64,000 nucleotides of DNA, from positions 186,001-250,000 of the forward strand of contig CAWBKD010000046.1 in the NCBI GenBank assembly GCA_963789225.1, written 5' to 3'. The notes under the pieces are model-generated. The model did no database searches, had not been told where the DNA came from, and saw nothing but the letters and a program-made list of their open reading frames with translations. Of the stretch, positions 52,205 to 60,990 are shown piece after piece. Within the stretch, counting starts at the first letter, position 1; each line of letters starts with the position of its first letter. The DNA is from Palsa-504 sp963789225. GTDB taxonomy: Bacteria; Actinomycetota; Actinomycetes; Streptosporangiales; Streptosporangiaceae. The position numbers and the translations under genes are program-made.

Positions 52205-52562
52205 TCTCGGGAGCGCCCTGATCCTGCGCTTTCGTATGCCCGAAGGCCACGGTGACAGAAACGTTCGTGCCGACCGAGATCGAGAATGACGTGGCGCCGG
52301 CCAGGTTCTCCACGATCCGCGCCAGGGCGCCGAGGAGTCGGTCAAGCCACCGCTCGAGCCGGTCGAGCAGGTCATCGACAGGGGCTCCTGCACCGCCCAC
52401 CATGGCCTGGGCGCGAGTTCGCGCCAAGAGCTGGTTGATGCGGCTTACCGTCGCCATCACGTGCGTGAAGGCCTCTCGCTCGGACCGGTCATCGCTGATC
52501 GTCATGCTGTCGAGGGCATCCAGGCGGGCCTCGATCACCTGCGCCTGCTGATCGTTATCCAT
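52194..52562 (-). CDS. hypothetical protein
   Basis: 122 aa. An N-terminal helical half (IEARLDALDSMTISDDRSER, INQLLARTRAQAM) joins a predicted helix DDLLDRLERWLDRLLGALAR and a beta-like end SFSISVGTNVSVTVAFG. No family recognised. GGAGAG precedes ATG 52562. Convergent with the NlpC gene. Confidence 0.55.
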   Translation of the reverse strand: MDNDQQAQVIEARLDALDSMTISDDRSEREAFTHVMATVSRINQLLARTRAQAMVGGAGAPVDDLLDRLERWLDRLLGALARIVENLAGATSFSISVGTNVSVTVAFGHTKAQDQGAPEISE

Positions 52563-52714
52563 GGCTCTCCGCGGGACCGGTGAGGTGGGCGTGGTCGGAC
52601 TTGCGGAAGGCGGCCACGAGGCGGCTGCGATCCCCCGGCCCGGCTGGCCAGCACGACGTGACCTAGCTCGACACCGTACAGGGGAATGGTGCTGAGGTCG
52701 GGACGGGGCTGTGG

Positions 52715-52786
52715 CTACCCGGAATTATGGCCATGGCCGGCGAGCTGGGCGCGGGCCCGCCGCAGCACGCTGTTGACCGCAGTTAT
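52715..52786 (-). pseudogene. 3' remnant of a sigma-factor gene (region 4.2)
   Basis: Minus-strand codons read TAVNSVLRRARAQLAG and stop soon after. This is the recognition-helix end of ECF/SigJ-type sigma region 4 ('AAVNSxLxRARATL'). The frame upstream is broken by stops, so no complete gene exists. Apart from this, 52563-52846 holds nothing I recognise. Confidence 0.4.
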
Positions 52787-52846
52787 ACAGACCCGCCGGC
52801 AGGCGCAAGATCACCGCACCGCGTTACGCCGGCCCGATGCGGTTCC

Positions 52847-52874
52847 TTGACAGCGCCATCCCGGTCTGTATCTT
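52847..52874 (+). promoter_or_regulatory. promoter for a leaderless ytrA-type operon
   Basis: TTGACA (52847-52852), 16-bp spacer, TATCTT (52869-52874). The ATG of the GntR gene is at 52881, six bases after the -10, which is where transcription should start. No Shine-Dalgarno sequence precedes the ATG, consistent with a leaderless mRNA. Confidence 0.7.
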
Positions 52875-52880
52875 TGTCCT

Positions 52881-53417
52881 ATGACTATAGATAAAGGGGA
52901 CAGCGGCTCGACAGGGGCAGCCGACGCGTCCCTGCCGGGCGAGATGGCTGCGCCGCCGCCCAGGTCGGCGTCGCCGATCGAGTTCCGGCTGGATCCATCC
53001 TCTGGCGTGCCGACCTACCTGCAGCTCGTCCAGCAGGTAGAGCACGCGCTGCGGCTGGGTTACCTCAAGCCAGGCGACCAGCTGCCGAAGGTCAGAGATG
53101 CGGTCGCCTCGCTGGCGATCAACCCGAACACGGTGCTGAAGGCCTACCGCGAGCTGGAGAACAAGGGCCTGGCGGCCGGCCGGCCCGGCCAGGGCACATT
53201 CATCCGGGCCACGCTGAGCCAGGTCGCTCTTCCCGAGCTCGCCGGGCTGCGCAAGGCCCTACTCGGCTGGCTGGACGCGGCAGACGCGGCAGGCATGGAC
53301 GAGGACGGGGTGATCGCGCTGTTCACCAGCGCAATACGGGATTTCTATAAGCGCCGCGCCGACCACATAGATCCTGGCGGCGCGCCAAGCGACGACGAGA
53401 CGGAGGGCGTCGCATGA
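52881..53417 (+). CDS. YtrA-type GntR regulator
   Basis: 178 aa. After a 30-residue low-complexity N-terminus: GVPTYLQLVQQVEHALRLGYLKPGDQLPK split with VRDAVASLAINPNTVLKAYRELE and GRPGQGTFI. The short C-terminal helical tail (about 65 residues) is the YtrA-subfamily form, which pairs with ABC export operons and usually represses them. ATGA overlap with the ABC ATPase gene. Confidence 0.9.
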   Translation: MTIDKGDSGSTGAADASLPGEMAAPPPRSASPIEFRLDPSSGVPTYLQLVQQVEHALRLGYLKPGDQLPKVRDAVASLAINPNTVLKAYRELENKGLAAGRPGQGTFIRATLSQVALPELAGLRKALLGWLDAADAAGMDEDGVIALFTSAIRDFYKRRADHIDPGGAPSDDETEGVA

Positions 53418-54334
53418 ATATGAAGACCATCATCGAGACCAACGACCTGGACAAACGCTACGGGACGACCTGGGCGCTGCGCGAGTGCACGCTGGCGATC
53501 CCCGCCGGGCACGTGGCCGCGCTGGTCGGCCCGAACGGCGCGGGCAAGACCACGCTGCTGAACCTGGCGGTCGGCCTGGCGGAACCGAGCGCGGGCAGTA
53601 TCACCGTGCTGGGCGGACATCCTGCCGGGTCTCCGGCCGCACTCGACGGCATCGCGTTCGTCGCCCAGGACACGCCGCTGTACAAGAACCTGTCCGTCGC
53701 CGACATGCTGCACCTGACCCGCAACCTGAACCGCCGTTTCGACCAGCCCTACGCCGAGGCCCGGCTGGGCGAGCTCGGCATCCCGCTGAAGCGGAAGGCG
53801 GGCAAGCTGTCCGGCGGCCAGCAGGCACAGGTCGCGCTGACCTTGGCGCTGGCCCGCCGACCGCGGCTGCTCGTGCTAGACGAGCCGGTGGCGATGCTGG
53901 ACCCGATTGCCCGGCACGACTTCATGGCCACGGTGCTAGCAGCGGCGGCCGAGGACGGCGTGTCGGTGGTGCTGTCCTCGCACGTGCTGGCCGAGCTCGA
54001 GCGAGTGGCCGACTACCTCATCCTCATGTCTCATGGGCGGGTGCAGATAGCCGGTGAGGTCGATGACCTGCTCGCCTCCCACCTCGTGCTTACCGGCCCG
54101 GCCGCCGAGGCCGACACGTATGCCGAACGGCCGGTGGTGAACGTCCGCCGCGCCGAGGCCCAGGCCCACCTGCTGGTCCGGGCCACCGCGGACAACCTGG
54201 TCCCGCCCGGCTGGGAGGCACACCCGGTCGGCCTGGAAGAACTCGCCATGGCCTACCTGCGCGAGCCCGGAGCCTCGGCGTCGCCCGGCCCGGTTCGCGT
54301 CAGCCACGCTGTACCGTCGGAGGTGACGCGATGA
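53414..54334 (+). CDS. ABC transporter ATP-binding protein (YtrB/CcmA type)
   Basis: 306 aa. Walker A GPNGAGKTT, Q-loop FVAQDTPLYKNLSV, signature LSGGQQAQ, Walker B LLVLDEPVAMLD and H-loop SSH. The C-terminal 80 residues form the extra domain seen in drug- or bacitracin-type export ATPases. Works with the permease encoded in the ATGA overlap downstream. Confidence 0.92.
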   Translation: MNMKTIIETNDLDKRYGTTWALRECTLAIPAGHVAALVGPNGAGKTTLLNLAVGLAEPSAGSITVLGGHPAGSPAALDGIAFVAQDTPLYKNLSVADMLHLTRNLNRRFDQPYAEARLGELGIPLKRKAGKLSGGQQAQVALTLALARRPRLLVLDEPVAMLDPIARHDFMATVLAAAAEDGVSVVLSSHVLAELERVADYLILMSHGRVQIAGEVDDLLASHLVLTGPAAEADTYAERPVVNVRRAEAQAHLLVRATADNLVPPGWEAHPVGLEELAMAYLREPGASASPGPVRVSHAVPSEVTR

Positions 54335-55332
54335 CCGCGCCGACATTGCCTGCCCGTCCCGGATACGACGCCCAACTGCGGCCGGTGCCGTGGCGGCGGA
54401 TGGCCTGGGTGACGTGGCGGCAGCACCGGGTCGCGCTGGCCGGCACGGTCGCGCTGCTGGGCGTGCTGGCTGTGTACCTCTGGCTCTCTGGGCTTCAGAT
54501 GCACAGCGCCTATGCAGCCAACTGCCACCAGGCAAGCTCACTCGCCTGCAACATAAACTTCACCGGCAGATACGCGGTGACTGTTAACGTCGTCAGAGTC
54601 TTCCTCCAGGTGGTGCCGGCGCTGATCGGGGCGTTCGTCGGTGCTCCAGCGCTGGCCCGTGAGCTGGAGAGCGGGACCTTCCGGTTCGCGTGGACGCAGG
54701 GCATCGGCCGGTGGCGCTGGGCGCTCGCCAAGCTGGTGCTGCTCGCGGTGGTGGGGGTGACCGCTGCTGCCGGGGCGTTCACCGTGCTGTTCTCCTGGTA
54801 TATCGGTCCGTTCCGCGCTGCGGGCTACTCGATCCCGTTCGCCACCGACATATTCGACCTGCTCGGGGTGGCGTTCGCCGCCTGGACGCTGGCCGCCTTC
54901 GCGATCGGTGTCCTGGCCGGGATGCTCATCCGCCGAGTCCTCCCCGCACTCGCCGCCACCTTGGCCATCTACGCCGGGCTCGCCCTCACGACAGCGCTGT
55001 ACCTGCGCCAGCACTACATGACGCCGCTGCTCACCAGCAATCTGAACCTGCCCGGTTCCGCGTGGATCGTGAACGAGTGGTACACCAAGGGCGGCAAGTT
55101 CGCCTTCCCCGCCCGGGGCTCTGCGATTGTCAGAGCGATCTCGCAGTACTGCCCTAACTTCAATGGCTCGCCCGCCCAGTGCCTCACCCGGCACGGATAC
55201 ACGGACTGGAGCAGCTATCAGCCTGGCAGCCGGTTCTGGGCCTTCCAGTGGATCGAAGGCGGCTGGCTGCTCGCGCTGTCCGTGCTGCTCATCGCCGTGA
55301 CCATCTGGCTAGTCCGCCGCCGGGCCGCCTAA
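54331..55332 (+). CDS. ABC transporter permease, ABC2-type
   Basis: 333 aa. Six hydrophobic segments: residues 38-58, 95-115, 133-155, 172-195, 205-225 and a C-terminal helix 308-327. The block FVGAPALARELESGTFRFAWTQGIGRWRW is typical of this permease class in actinobacterial YtrA-linked operons. A Cys/Asn-rich loop (residues 68-78, 275-290) is extracytoplasmic. Last gene of the operon, followed by a strong terminator. Confidence 0.9.
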   Translation: MTAPTLPARPGYDAQLRPVPWRRMAWVTWRQHRVALAGTVALLGVLAVYLWLSGLQMHSAYAANCHQASSLACNINFTGRYAVTVNVVRVFLQVVPALIGAFVGAPALARELESGTFRFAWTQGIGRWRWALAKLVLLAVVGVTAAAGAFTVLFSWYIGPFRAAGYSIPFATDIFDLLGVAFAAWTLAAFAIGVLAGMLIRRVLPALAATLAIYAGLALTTALYLRQHYMTPLLTSNLNLPGSAWIVNEWYTKGGKFAFPARGSAIVRAISQYCPNFNGSPAQCLTRHGYTDWSSYQPGSRFWAFQWIEGGWLLALSVLLIAVTIWLVRRRAA

Positions 55333-55340
55333 CATCCAGC

Positions 55341-55377
55341 GAGCACGGCACCGACCACCGCGTTCGGTGCCGTGCTC
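55341..55377 (+). terminator. strong terminator hairpin
   Basis: GAGCACGGCACCGA (55341-55354) and TCGGTGCCGTGCTC (55364-55377) form a perfect 14-bp stem with a 9-nt loop followed by GTTTCC, nine bases after the permease stop. Confidence 0.88.
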
Positions 55378-55433
55378 GTTTCCCTCTGGCCGGGCGATTC
55401 TGTCACCTAGTTCCTCCAGCGACACTTCGTGGA

Positions 55434-55724
55434 CTAGCCGACGCCTTGCACGGCGACCATTCGTAGGTGCGCCGCGCCCTTACGGAGCTTTCTCGCCTCC
55501 TGGTAGATCTCCGACTCATACCAGCGCTTCGCCGCTGCAAGGTCCTCAAACTCAAGCACCACCAGGCGGGTAGGCTGCCAGTCGCCCTCCAGGACGACGT
55601 GTTCGCCGCCGCGGACGAGAAACCGGCCACCGCCAGCCGCGATCGCGGCCGGCGATGCCGCCTTGTATTGCTCATAACGTTCCGGGTCGCTGATATTCGT
55701 TTCGACGATGACGTAGGCAGGCAT
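55434..55724 (-). CDS. DUF1330 family protein
   Basis: 96 aa. Ferredoxin-like dimeric alpha/beta-barrel fold: MPAYVIVETNISDPERYEQY, FLVRGG, LVVLEFEDLAAAKRWYES and a final strand. Full family length. DUF1330 proteins have no assigned reaction; some relatives are small monooxygenase-like or stress proteins. Single gene. Confidence 0.88.
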   Translation of the reverse strand: MPAYVIVETNISDPERYEQYKAASPAAIAAGGGRFLVRGGEHVVLEGDWQPTRLVVLEFEDLAAAKRWYESEIYQEARKLRKGAAHLRMVAVQGVG

Positions 55725-55829
55725 GACGGGAATTCTACGCCTGCGACCTTTCTAGAACCAGCCCGGTGTCAGTTCTGGCCTGGCGTGAGGTTATGACGAT
55801 CTCGCCTTGCGTGGATGGACCGCTTCCGG

Positions 55830-56363
55830 TTAGGAGGAGAACCCGGTCTCTTCGGGTGAGTAATCACCCTCACCCCTAAACACCAAACCTAGGATTTCCA
55901 GATAAATTTGTTCTGGGTATGGAACATAATCGATAGTTAGGTGCTGGGAAGGCAGGACCAGTGTCCCATATCCGTAAAGTCGCCCGGCAACTGAACGTGT
56001 AAGTCTGATGTCGCGCATAGTCTCCAGCGGCACGTTCAATGTCACGTCAGAGGTGAGAACGCCACCGCATTTAAACAACCGCGAGCTTGTAATGACAACG
56101 TAGCCAACCAGCCAATCCGCGGCCGCCCGCGCTAGTTGTACGCAAAGTATAACGACAAACAGGAAGATTATCAGCTCCAGTGTAGCGTCACCTTGGGCGA
56201 GCGGTCCAACCGCAACCGCTGCGAGGAGTGCCCCCAGTGCCGTGACCAGAGGCGGGATAATTCTGGCCGGATGGAGGTGTACGGTAATGACATTCCTCTC
56301 ATAAGGGAGGAGCAATCTATTAACACGAACAGGCACACTGTCACTGCGCGGACTTAGCCTCAC
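55830..56363 (-). CDS. PH domain-containing (YdbS-like) membrane protein
   Basis: 177 aa. LLLPYERNVITVHLHPARIIPPL leads into two helices (residues 38-58 and 62-85), then the bPH2 domain: DWLVGYVVITSSRLFKCGGVLTSDV, LETMRDIRLTRSVAGRLYGYGTL. GTG 56363 overlaps the upstream stop by 4 bp with GGGAGGG in front, which decides this start against the longer frame. Paired with the next gene. Confidence 0.8.
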   Translation of the reverse strand: MRLSPRSDSVPVRVNRLLLPYERNVITVHLHPARIIPPLVTALGALLAAVAVGPLAQGDATLELIIFLFVVILCVQLARAAADWLVGYVVITSSRLFKCGGVLTSDVTLNVPLETMRDIRLTRSVAGRLYGYGTLVLPSQHLTIDYVPYPEQIYLEILGLVFRGEGDYSPEETGFSS

Positions 56364-57283
56364 TTGGCCCTCCCAGCGTAATTCACGGCAGAAGCAAGTC
56401 GGAAGGCCGCCATGCTGCGGACGTTCCAGTACCTCCCGCCTCCGGCGCCACGACCCCACGGAGGTATGCCCGCCGGTGCTCCTGGCGGTGCGGACGGGGC
56501 GCATGGCGGCGTTTCTGAGGTTGCGGGAATCAGGGTGATGAGGGGCCGCGTGGTCGGAATCTGGCCTATCTGACAGATAAACCGATTAGCGATTTGGCTC
56601 GTCCGATAGTGGATTATTGCGCGATTGTCTTCTTGCATTACCTCTACCCAGTACCCGTCGCTTCCTAGCGGGTAGCCAACTACGACCTGATTCGTGGTTA
56701 GGGTGATTGTTTCAGCTGGAAGCCAGGGCTGGCTGACCAGATTTATATAGTAGTTTCCGATCAAGCTCCTGCTCCCCGGGACTGGGTACAGCTGAACTAT
56801 GAGCGGTAGGAGGGCTATTACCACCACCGTTACTACAGCGCTGGTAATCGATTGCCAGTCGAACGCCAGTAGCTCGACCAACAACATCAGGGTGAAAGGT
56901 ATCGCCAGCACGATAATGACCCCCACCCGCCAGCCGGCCGTGCCGACCGTTATCATGTGCAAATCGTGGCGTGCCACCGAGAGCAGGCCACTTCTTGTCA
57001 GCGCAGAGGGTGATATCAACGCGGTAACGAGAAATGCCAGCAAGCTGGTCACGACACGGTTCAGATATAGTAGCAGCAATGCCAGATAGGGCATTATGAC
57101 TGGCACGAGGGGGATGATAGTACCGAGCAGGGTATTGACGTAACCGCCGGACGACAAGATGGCCAGCGCAGTGTTTAGATTGTAGTCCGACACTATCAGC
57201 AGCCTGGTGGCGGCGAGGAAGAGGATCCCAACCGGCGACAGCAGAAGAGCGAGTGTGCTCGATCGCCGTATGCGTCTCAGCAT
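56360..57283 (-). CDS. multi-span membrane protein linked to the PH-domain protein
   Basis: 307 aa. About six transmembrane helices in residues 10-175, rich in Leu/Ile/Val (LALLLSPVGILFLA, PLVPVIMPYLALLLLYL, VGVIIVLAIPFTLMLLVELL). A soluble C-terminal part follows (ETITLTTNQVVVGYPLG.DGYWVEVMQED) and a Pro-rich tail. Lower GC than neighbours. GGGAGG eight bases before ATG 57283. GTGA-coupled to the PH-domain gene. Function unknown; 57284-57568 upstream holds no gene I can see. Confidence 0.7.
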   Translation of the reverse strand: MLRRIRRSSTLALLLSPVGILFLAATRLLIVSDYNLNTALAILSSGGYVNTLLGTIIPLVPVIMPYLALLLLYLNRVVTSLLAFLVTALISPSALTRSGLLSVARHDLHMITVGTAGWRVGVIIVLAIPFTLMLLVELLAFDWQSITSAVVTVVVIALLPLIVQLYPVPGSRSLIGNYYINLVSQPWLPAETITLTTNQVVVGYPLGSDGYWVEVMQEDNRAIIHYRTSQIANRFICQIGQIPTTRPLITLIPATSETPPCAPSAPPGAPAGIPPWGRGAGGGRYWNVRSMAAFRLASAVNYAGRAK

Positions 57284-57568
57284 CGAGCCAACCTCCCAGC
57301 GGCGAGGCCAGGTTTACCGCTAGGTGCACGCTTCATCACGGCGTGTATATTACAACGATTCCGGCAGCCACGGATGCAAAAGTGGCTAGCGTCTAGCCCG
57401 CCAAACTATTTACCTGAGAGCGCGTCATTCTTCATGTCGTCGGTACCTGGCGGGCCTGGTGATCGGCAGGCTGGATTCACGTACTCTCTGGTTCGTCGTA
57501 GCGGTGTCCATGAGCCATTGAGGAGCGACGTTAATGCGTCAACCGTTCTGGCCCACCCCGGCCGGGCC

Positions 57569-58039
57569 TCAGCGCGCGCTGAGCAGGACGCCGACCATTA
57601 GTGCGCTGTCGCGGGAACGGTTCTGCCAGTCGTGCGGTACGCCGGGCTGCTGTACTACCGAGTCGCCGGGGCGCAGCAGTACTTCAGTGCCGCCGACGAT
57701 CAGCGTCACCTCGCCGCGCATGATGGTCACGTAGTCGAGTGTGTCCGTCGCGTGCGCGCCCTGGAACTCCGAGTGCGCTTCGGCGCCGGGGCCAGCCTCC
57801 TCGCCGTCGGGCAGGTCAGGTGCGATCTCGACGATCCGGAAGCACGCACCGCCGACCGGTGGCTCGAGCGCCCACTCCCCGGTGGAGGTGTCGGTGACCC
57901 CGGCCGACAGGGGACCGGCGCCGGAGACCCAGAGCTCGGTGGTCGTGTATCTACCCGCGTGGATGACGGTCGGCGGCTCGCCTTGCGCGATGATCGCCGG
58001 GCTCCCGCTCTCGTCAAAGCCCGTCACGATTCTGTTCAC
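57569..58039 (-). CDS. cupin domain protein
   Basis: 156 aa. C-terminal cupin: DYVTIMRGEVTLIVGG and PGDSVVQQPGVPHDWQN, with a metal-binding His in the second motif and EAHSEFQGAHATDTL in the first. The N-terminal 80 residues are an extra small domain. GTG 58039 (AAGGGA upstream) chosen over GTG 58054. It sits 22 bp after the monooxygenase gene on the same strand; such cupins serve as small dioxygenases, isomerases or binding proteins in aromatic pathways. Confidence 0.8.
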   Translation of the reverse strand: MNRIVTGFDESGSPAIIAQGEPPTVIHAGRYTTTELWVSGAGPLSAGVTDTSTGEWALEPPVGGACFRIVEIAPDLPDGEEAGPGAEAHSEFQGAHATDTLDYVTIMRGEVTLIVGGTEVLLRPGDSVVQQPGVPHDWQNRSRDSALMVGVLLSAR

Positions 58040-58060
58040 AGCGGTTCCCTTCACCCAGCG

Positions 58061-59650
58061 CTAGCCCCCGACGACTTTGCGGAGGACGACCGTTGGGTCG
58101 GTGGGCAGCTCGTCTCCGGTCCAGGCTACGTATTGGTCGGGCCGCACGAGGATGAACCGACCTCCGTAGGCTGTTCGCGGTCCCGCGTAGGTGTCGGCGA
58201 CCACGCGCAGCGGTATCCGCAGGGCCCTCGCGGCCGCCCGGAACGCCGCCACTGGCCCCGGGTGGTCGGTGAGCGCGATCAGCGTGTACCCGGGTCCCAG
58301 CTGGTCGAAGACGTTGCGGCCCGAAGACAGAAGCGCGGGCGCGAGGTGATGTCCCGGCCGCGCCTGGAAGGTGTGCTGACCGTGGGCACTGCATTCCGAC
58401 CCAGCGGGTCCCCACACGATGGGGGACCCCTCGTAGTGCGGCTCGTAGGAGGACGGCGCGGTGTCCCCCAACGTCAGATGGCCCCATGCGTGCTCAAACT
58501 CGCCGCGGTCACGCTCCGGGCTGTAGCGCATGAGGAAGGCGCGGTCGCTCGCGATACCGTCGGTGATCACCCTTCCGGTCTCGACGAAGATCGGGCGCCG
58601 CTCCGTGGTGTAGCTGTCGAGCAGCGGCCGTTCGCCCCAGTTCGACAGCACGGCGGCGAGCTTCCACCCGAGGTTAACCGCGTCCTCGAAGCCGGTGTTG
58701 AGGCCGTAGGCGCCGTAGGGAGGGTGGCTGTGCGCGGCATCCCCGGCTATGAACGCGCGGCCGCGCTGATAGGTATCGGCGATGTCGACGCGCAGGTCCC
58801 AGAAGCCGACATGCTCGAAGGTGCAGGCCAGCGGAGACCCCGCAGCCCGCTCGATCAGGGAGAGGGCGTCCAGATTCGCCGCCGTCGCATCTTTGGGTAC
58901 GGGTGCATGGAAGAACCACGTCTCGGCGGCGTCCACCCGCCCGAAGAACCACCAGTATCCCGCCAGCGCCGGATTCAGGACGCGGTAGGTGGTCCGTAGC
59001 GGGAAACGCTCCAGGCGCGCGTGCAGATCACGCGAGCGGAAGACCGCCAGGACCATACGCTGTTCGAAGTCAGTCCCGCTGCAGGTGATGCCGGCCTGCT
59101 CACGCACCACGGAATGGGCCCCGTCGCAGCCGACGACGTAGGACCCCTCGATCTCCCAGTGCGCGTCACCGGATTCGTCGAGCGCTGTGACGAGTACGCC
59201 GCCGCCGTCCACGTCGATGTGGGTGGCCGACCAGCCGAACAGCGCCACGACAGAATCGAACGCTTTGATCCGCGTGCGCAGGACGGACTCGGTCAGGTAC
59301 TGGGGCAGCCGTTCTTGCTGTTGGTAGTAAAAGTCGCTGACCGTCTCGCGGCCGGCCGGGGCGTACCAATACCGGCCCGCGAGGCTCCCGTACGCCGTGA
59401 TGCCCCCGATGGGAAATCCCGGCGGCAGCACGCGTGCGGCCCGCAACTCGTCCACGCAACCCCAGGAGTAGAAGTGCTCCAAGCTGCGGGCCGTTAGGTT
59501 CTGCCCCTTGGGAATCACCGAGGGCTCGCGGCCTCGTTCCAGCAGCACGCACGGTATCCCGGCTTTGCCGAGGGTGGCAGCCAGCGCAAGCCCGACCGGC
59601 CCTCCACCAACGACGATGACCGACGTGTGCATCCGGCGCGACTCAGCCAT
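58061..59650 (-). CDS. FAD-dependent aromatic monooxygenase (PHBH type)
   Basis: 529 aa. GGGPVGLALAATLGKAG (FAD, GxGxxG), GCDGAHSVVREQAG (DG motif) and GDAAHSHPPYGAYGLNTG (GD motif): a group A flavoprotein hydroxylase using NAD(P)H. The C-terminal thioredoxin-like region (LGPGYTLIALTDHPGPV, PDQYVAWTGDEL) is of the MhpA/phenol hydroxylase type. Between the CMD-like and cupin genes; together they suggest an aromatic-degradation or polyketide-tailoring module. ATG 59650 or 59632. Confidence 0.92.
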   Translation of the reverse strand: MAESRRMHTSVIVVGGGPVGLALAATLGKAGIPCVLLERGREPSVIPKGQNLTARSLEHFYSWGCVDELRAARVLPPGFPIGGITAYGSLAGRYWYAPAGRETVSDFYYQQQERLPQYLTESVLRTRIKAFDSVVALFGWSATHIDVDGGGVLVTALDESGDAHWEIEGSYVVGCDGAHSVVREQAGITCSGTDFEQRMVLAVFRSRDLHARLERFPLRTTYRVLNPALAGYWWFFGRVDAAETWFFHAPVPKDATAANLDALSLIERAAGSPLACTFEHVGFWDLRVDIADTYQRGRAFIAGDAAHSHPPYGAYGLNTGFEDAVNLGWKLAAVLSNWGERPLLDSYTTERRPIFVETGRVITDGIASDRAFLMRYSPERDRGEFEHAWGHLTLGDTAPSSYEPHYEGSPIVWGPAGSECSAHGQHTFQARPGHHLAPALLSSGRNVFDQLGPGYTLIALTDHPGPVAAFRAAARALRIPLRVVADTYAGPRTAYGGRFILVRPDQYVAWTGDELPTDPTVVLRKVVGG

Positions 59651-59664
59651 CGCTGTCGAGTTTG

Positions 59665-59973
59665 TCAGCTCGCGAACGCGTTAACGCCCATCACGAGCGC
59701 TGCGGTGCCGCCGTACAGGTACGCAACCTCGAGCGCCTCGGTGATCTCGGCTTCTGAGGCGCCCGCGGCGCGAGCGTCGTTGGCGAGTGCCGCTACACCG
59801 TCCGGGTGCGCGGCGATCGCATCGGTGACCATCGCCATGAGCAGCTTGTACGTGGCCGGAATGGCACCGTCTTTCAGGATGCGCTTGTACGTCGCCATGT
59901 ACGAGTCAACGAATTGCGGGTCGCGCTGGACAAGAGCGTGGAGCCATGGCCGTATCGGGGGGGCGCCTTCCAT
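59665..59973 (-). CDS. carboxymuconolactone decarboxylase-like protein
   Basis: 102 aa, helical. PQFVDSYMATYKRIL, KLLMAMVTDAIAAHPDGV, ASEAEITEALEVAYLYGG match the CMD/AhpD fold. The CxxC pair of AhpD-type peroxidases is absent, so it is not an alkylhydroperoxidase; a decarboxylase/hydrolase or a non-catalytic role is possible. First gene of the three-gene set with the monooxygenase and cupin. Confidence 0.78.
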   Translation of the reverse strand: MEGAPPIRPWLHALVQRDPQFVDSYMATYKRILKDGAIPATYKLLMAMVTDAIAAHPDGVAALANDARAAGASEAEITEALEVAYLYGGTAALVMGVNAFAS

Positions 59974-59990
59974 TCCCGCAAGTCTATGGG

Positions 59991-60023
59991 GGCGAGTCGG
60001 CCTGTAGGCCGGGTTCTGTCACC
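59991..60023 (-). other. 3'-end fragment of RNase P RNA (rnpB)
   Basis: The minus strand reads GGTGACAGAACCCGGC, then CTACAGGCCGACTCGCC, the hallmark 3' end of bacterial type A RNase P RNA. In a complete rnpB about 370 more bases should lie upstream (60024-60400), but those bases show no P RNA elements and run into a coding gene. Only the 3' terminal segment is present, 18 bp from the CMD gene start. It looks like an integration scar or transposed attachment site. Confidence 0.75.
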
Positions 60024-60160
60024 CGCTTTGCGTCAGTTCCAGGGCACCAAGTTCATCGAAGTCGGGACAACCTCCCGATGCGGATCAGGCTCTTTGTCAG
60101 CGAAGGGCGAGCGAGGGCAATCGGGTCAAGCTCGCAGTGCCCATGTGACAGGGAGACATC

Positions 60161-60721
60161 GTGATCATGAAGACGCATATCGCGGTAGCCGTGGTTGGCT
60201 GCGCGGCCGCGCTCGCAGCGGGCGCGACGGCAGCACTCGCCAGCCAGGACGGCAGCGCCGCAACGGCAGGGGCGGCGGGCAGCGCGGTATCACGCTGTGT
60301 TGCGGAGCAGTTGTCTGCAGGCCTGCACGGGTTCCAGGCGGGCCTGGGCAACCGCGGGCTCATCCTCACACTGACCAACACCGGGAACGGGTCGTGCGCC
60401 CTTGACGGCTACCCTGACCTGGGACTGGAGAACGCGAGCCACCGCGTGCTGCCGTCCCACACCTACCGGGGCAGCACCTACTTCGACCCCGACCCCGGCC
60501 GGAGCTCGATCGTCTTGTCGCCCGGCGAGACCGCCAGCGCCGACGTCGCTTATTTCTCCGGCACCGGGGGGCCGACCGATTCGGTGGCGACCTACCTCGA
60601 AGTCACTCCGCCCAACGCATACCTGCACCTCACCGTCAGGATTCCCGGCGCGCCAGTGCGGATCGACCGCGGCAGACTGTACGTCACCGCCATGGCGAGG
60701 CACACGCCCTACAACACCTGA
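60161..60721 (+). CDS. DUF4232 secreted protein
   Basis: 186 aa. Signal peptide (KTHIAVAVVGCAAALAAGATAALA). Mature DUF4232 domain: CVAEQLSAGLHGFQAGLGNRG split, LTLTNTGNGSCALDGYPDLGL, GETASADVAYF and LEVTPPNAYLHLTV; an immunoglobulin-like extracytoplasmic domain of unknown function. Two Cys of the domain likely form a disulfide. GTG 60161 (AGGGAG upstream). 60722-60990 downstream has no gene. Confidence 0.85.
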   Translation: MIMKTHIAVAVVGCAAALAAGATAALASQDGSAATAGAAGSAVSRCVAEQLSAGLHGFQAGLGNRGLILTLTNTGNGSCALDGYPDLGLENASHRVLPSHTYRGSTYFDPDPGRSSIVLSPGETASADVAYFSGTGGPTDSVATYLEVTPPNAYLHLTVRIPGAPVRIDRGRLYVTAMARHTPYNT

Positions 60722-60990
60722 CACCGACGGCCACTGGACCCGACGATGCGCGGGGCAGCCGACCGTGGCCGGGGACGAGGGTCAGTATTCTCTGGGGCAG
60801 GCCGGGCGAGTGGTCAGCGTGGCCGGAACGGGTTGTCGATGTAGGACCAGCCAATACCCCGAAGTAAGAGTAATGTGCGAGTCACTCGGCGGGAGCCTGA
60901 GGCCCGCGGTGCGGATGGCGGACCCAATCTGCCGCCGCAAACTCGTGAACACACCCCCGTCTTCGTCACGTCTAGTCAGAATCAGGCCAC

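Noticed and set aside
60024..60420. Complete RNase P RNA gene on the minus strand
   Set aside because: Only the 3' terminal segment matches; the upstream DNA has no P RNA motifs and overlaps the DUF4232 coding region.
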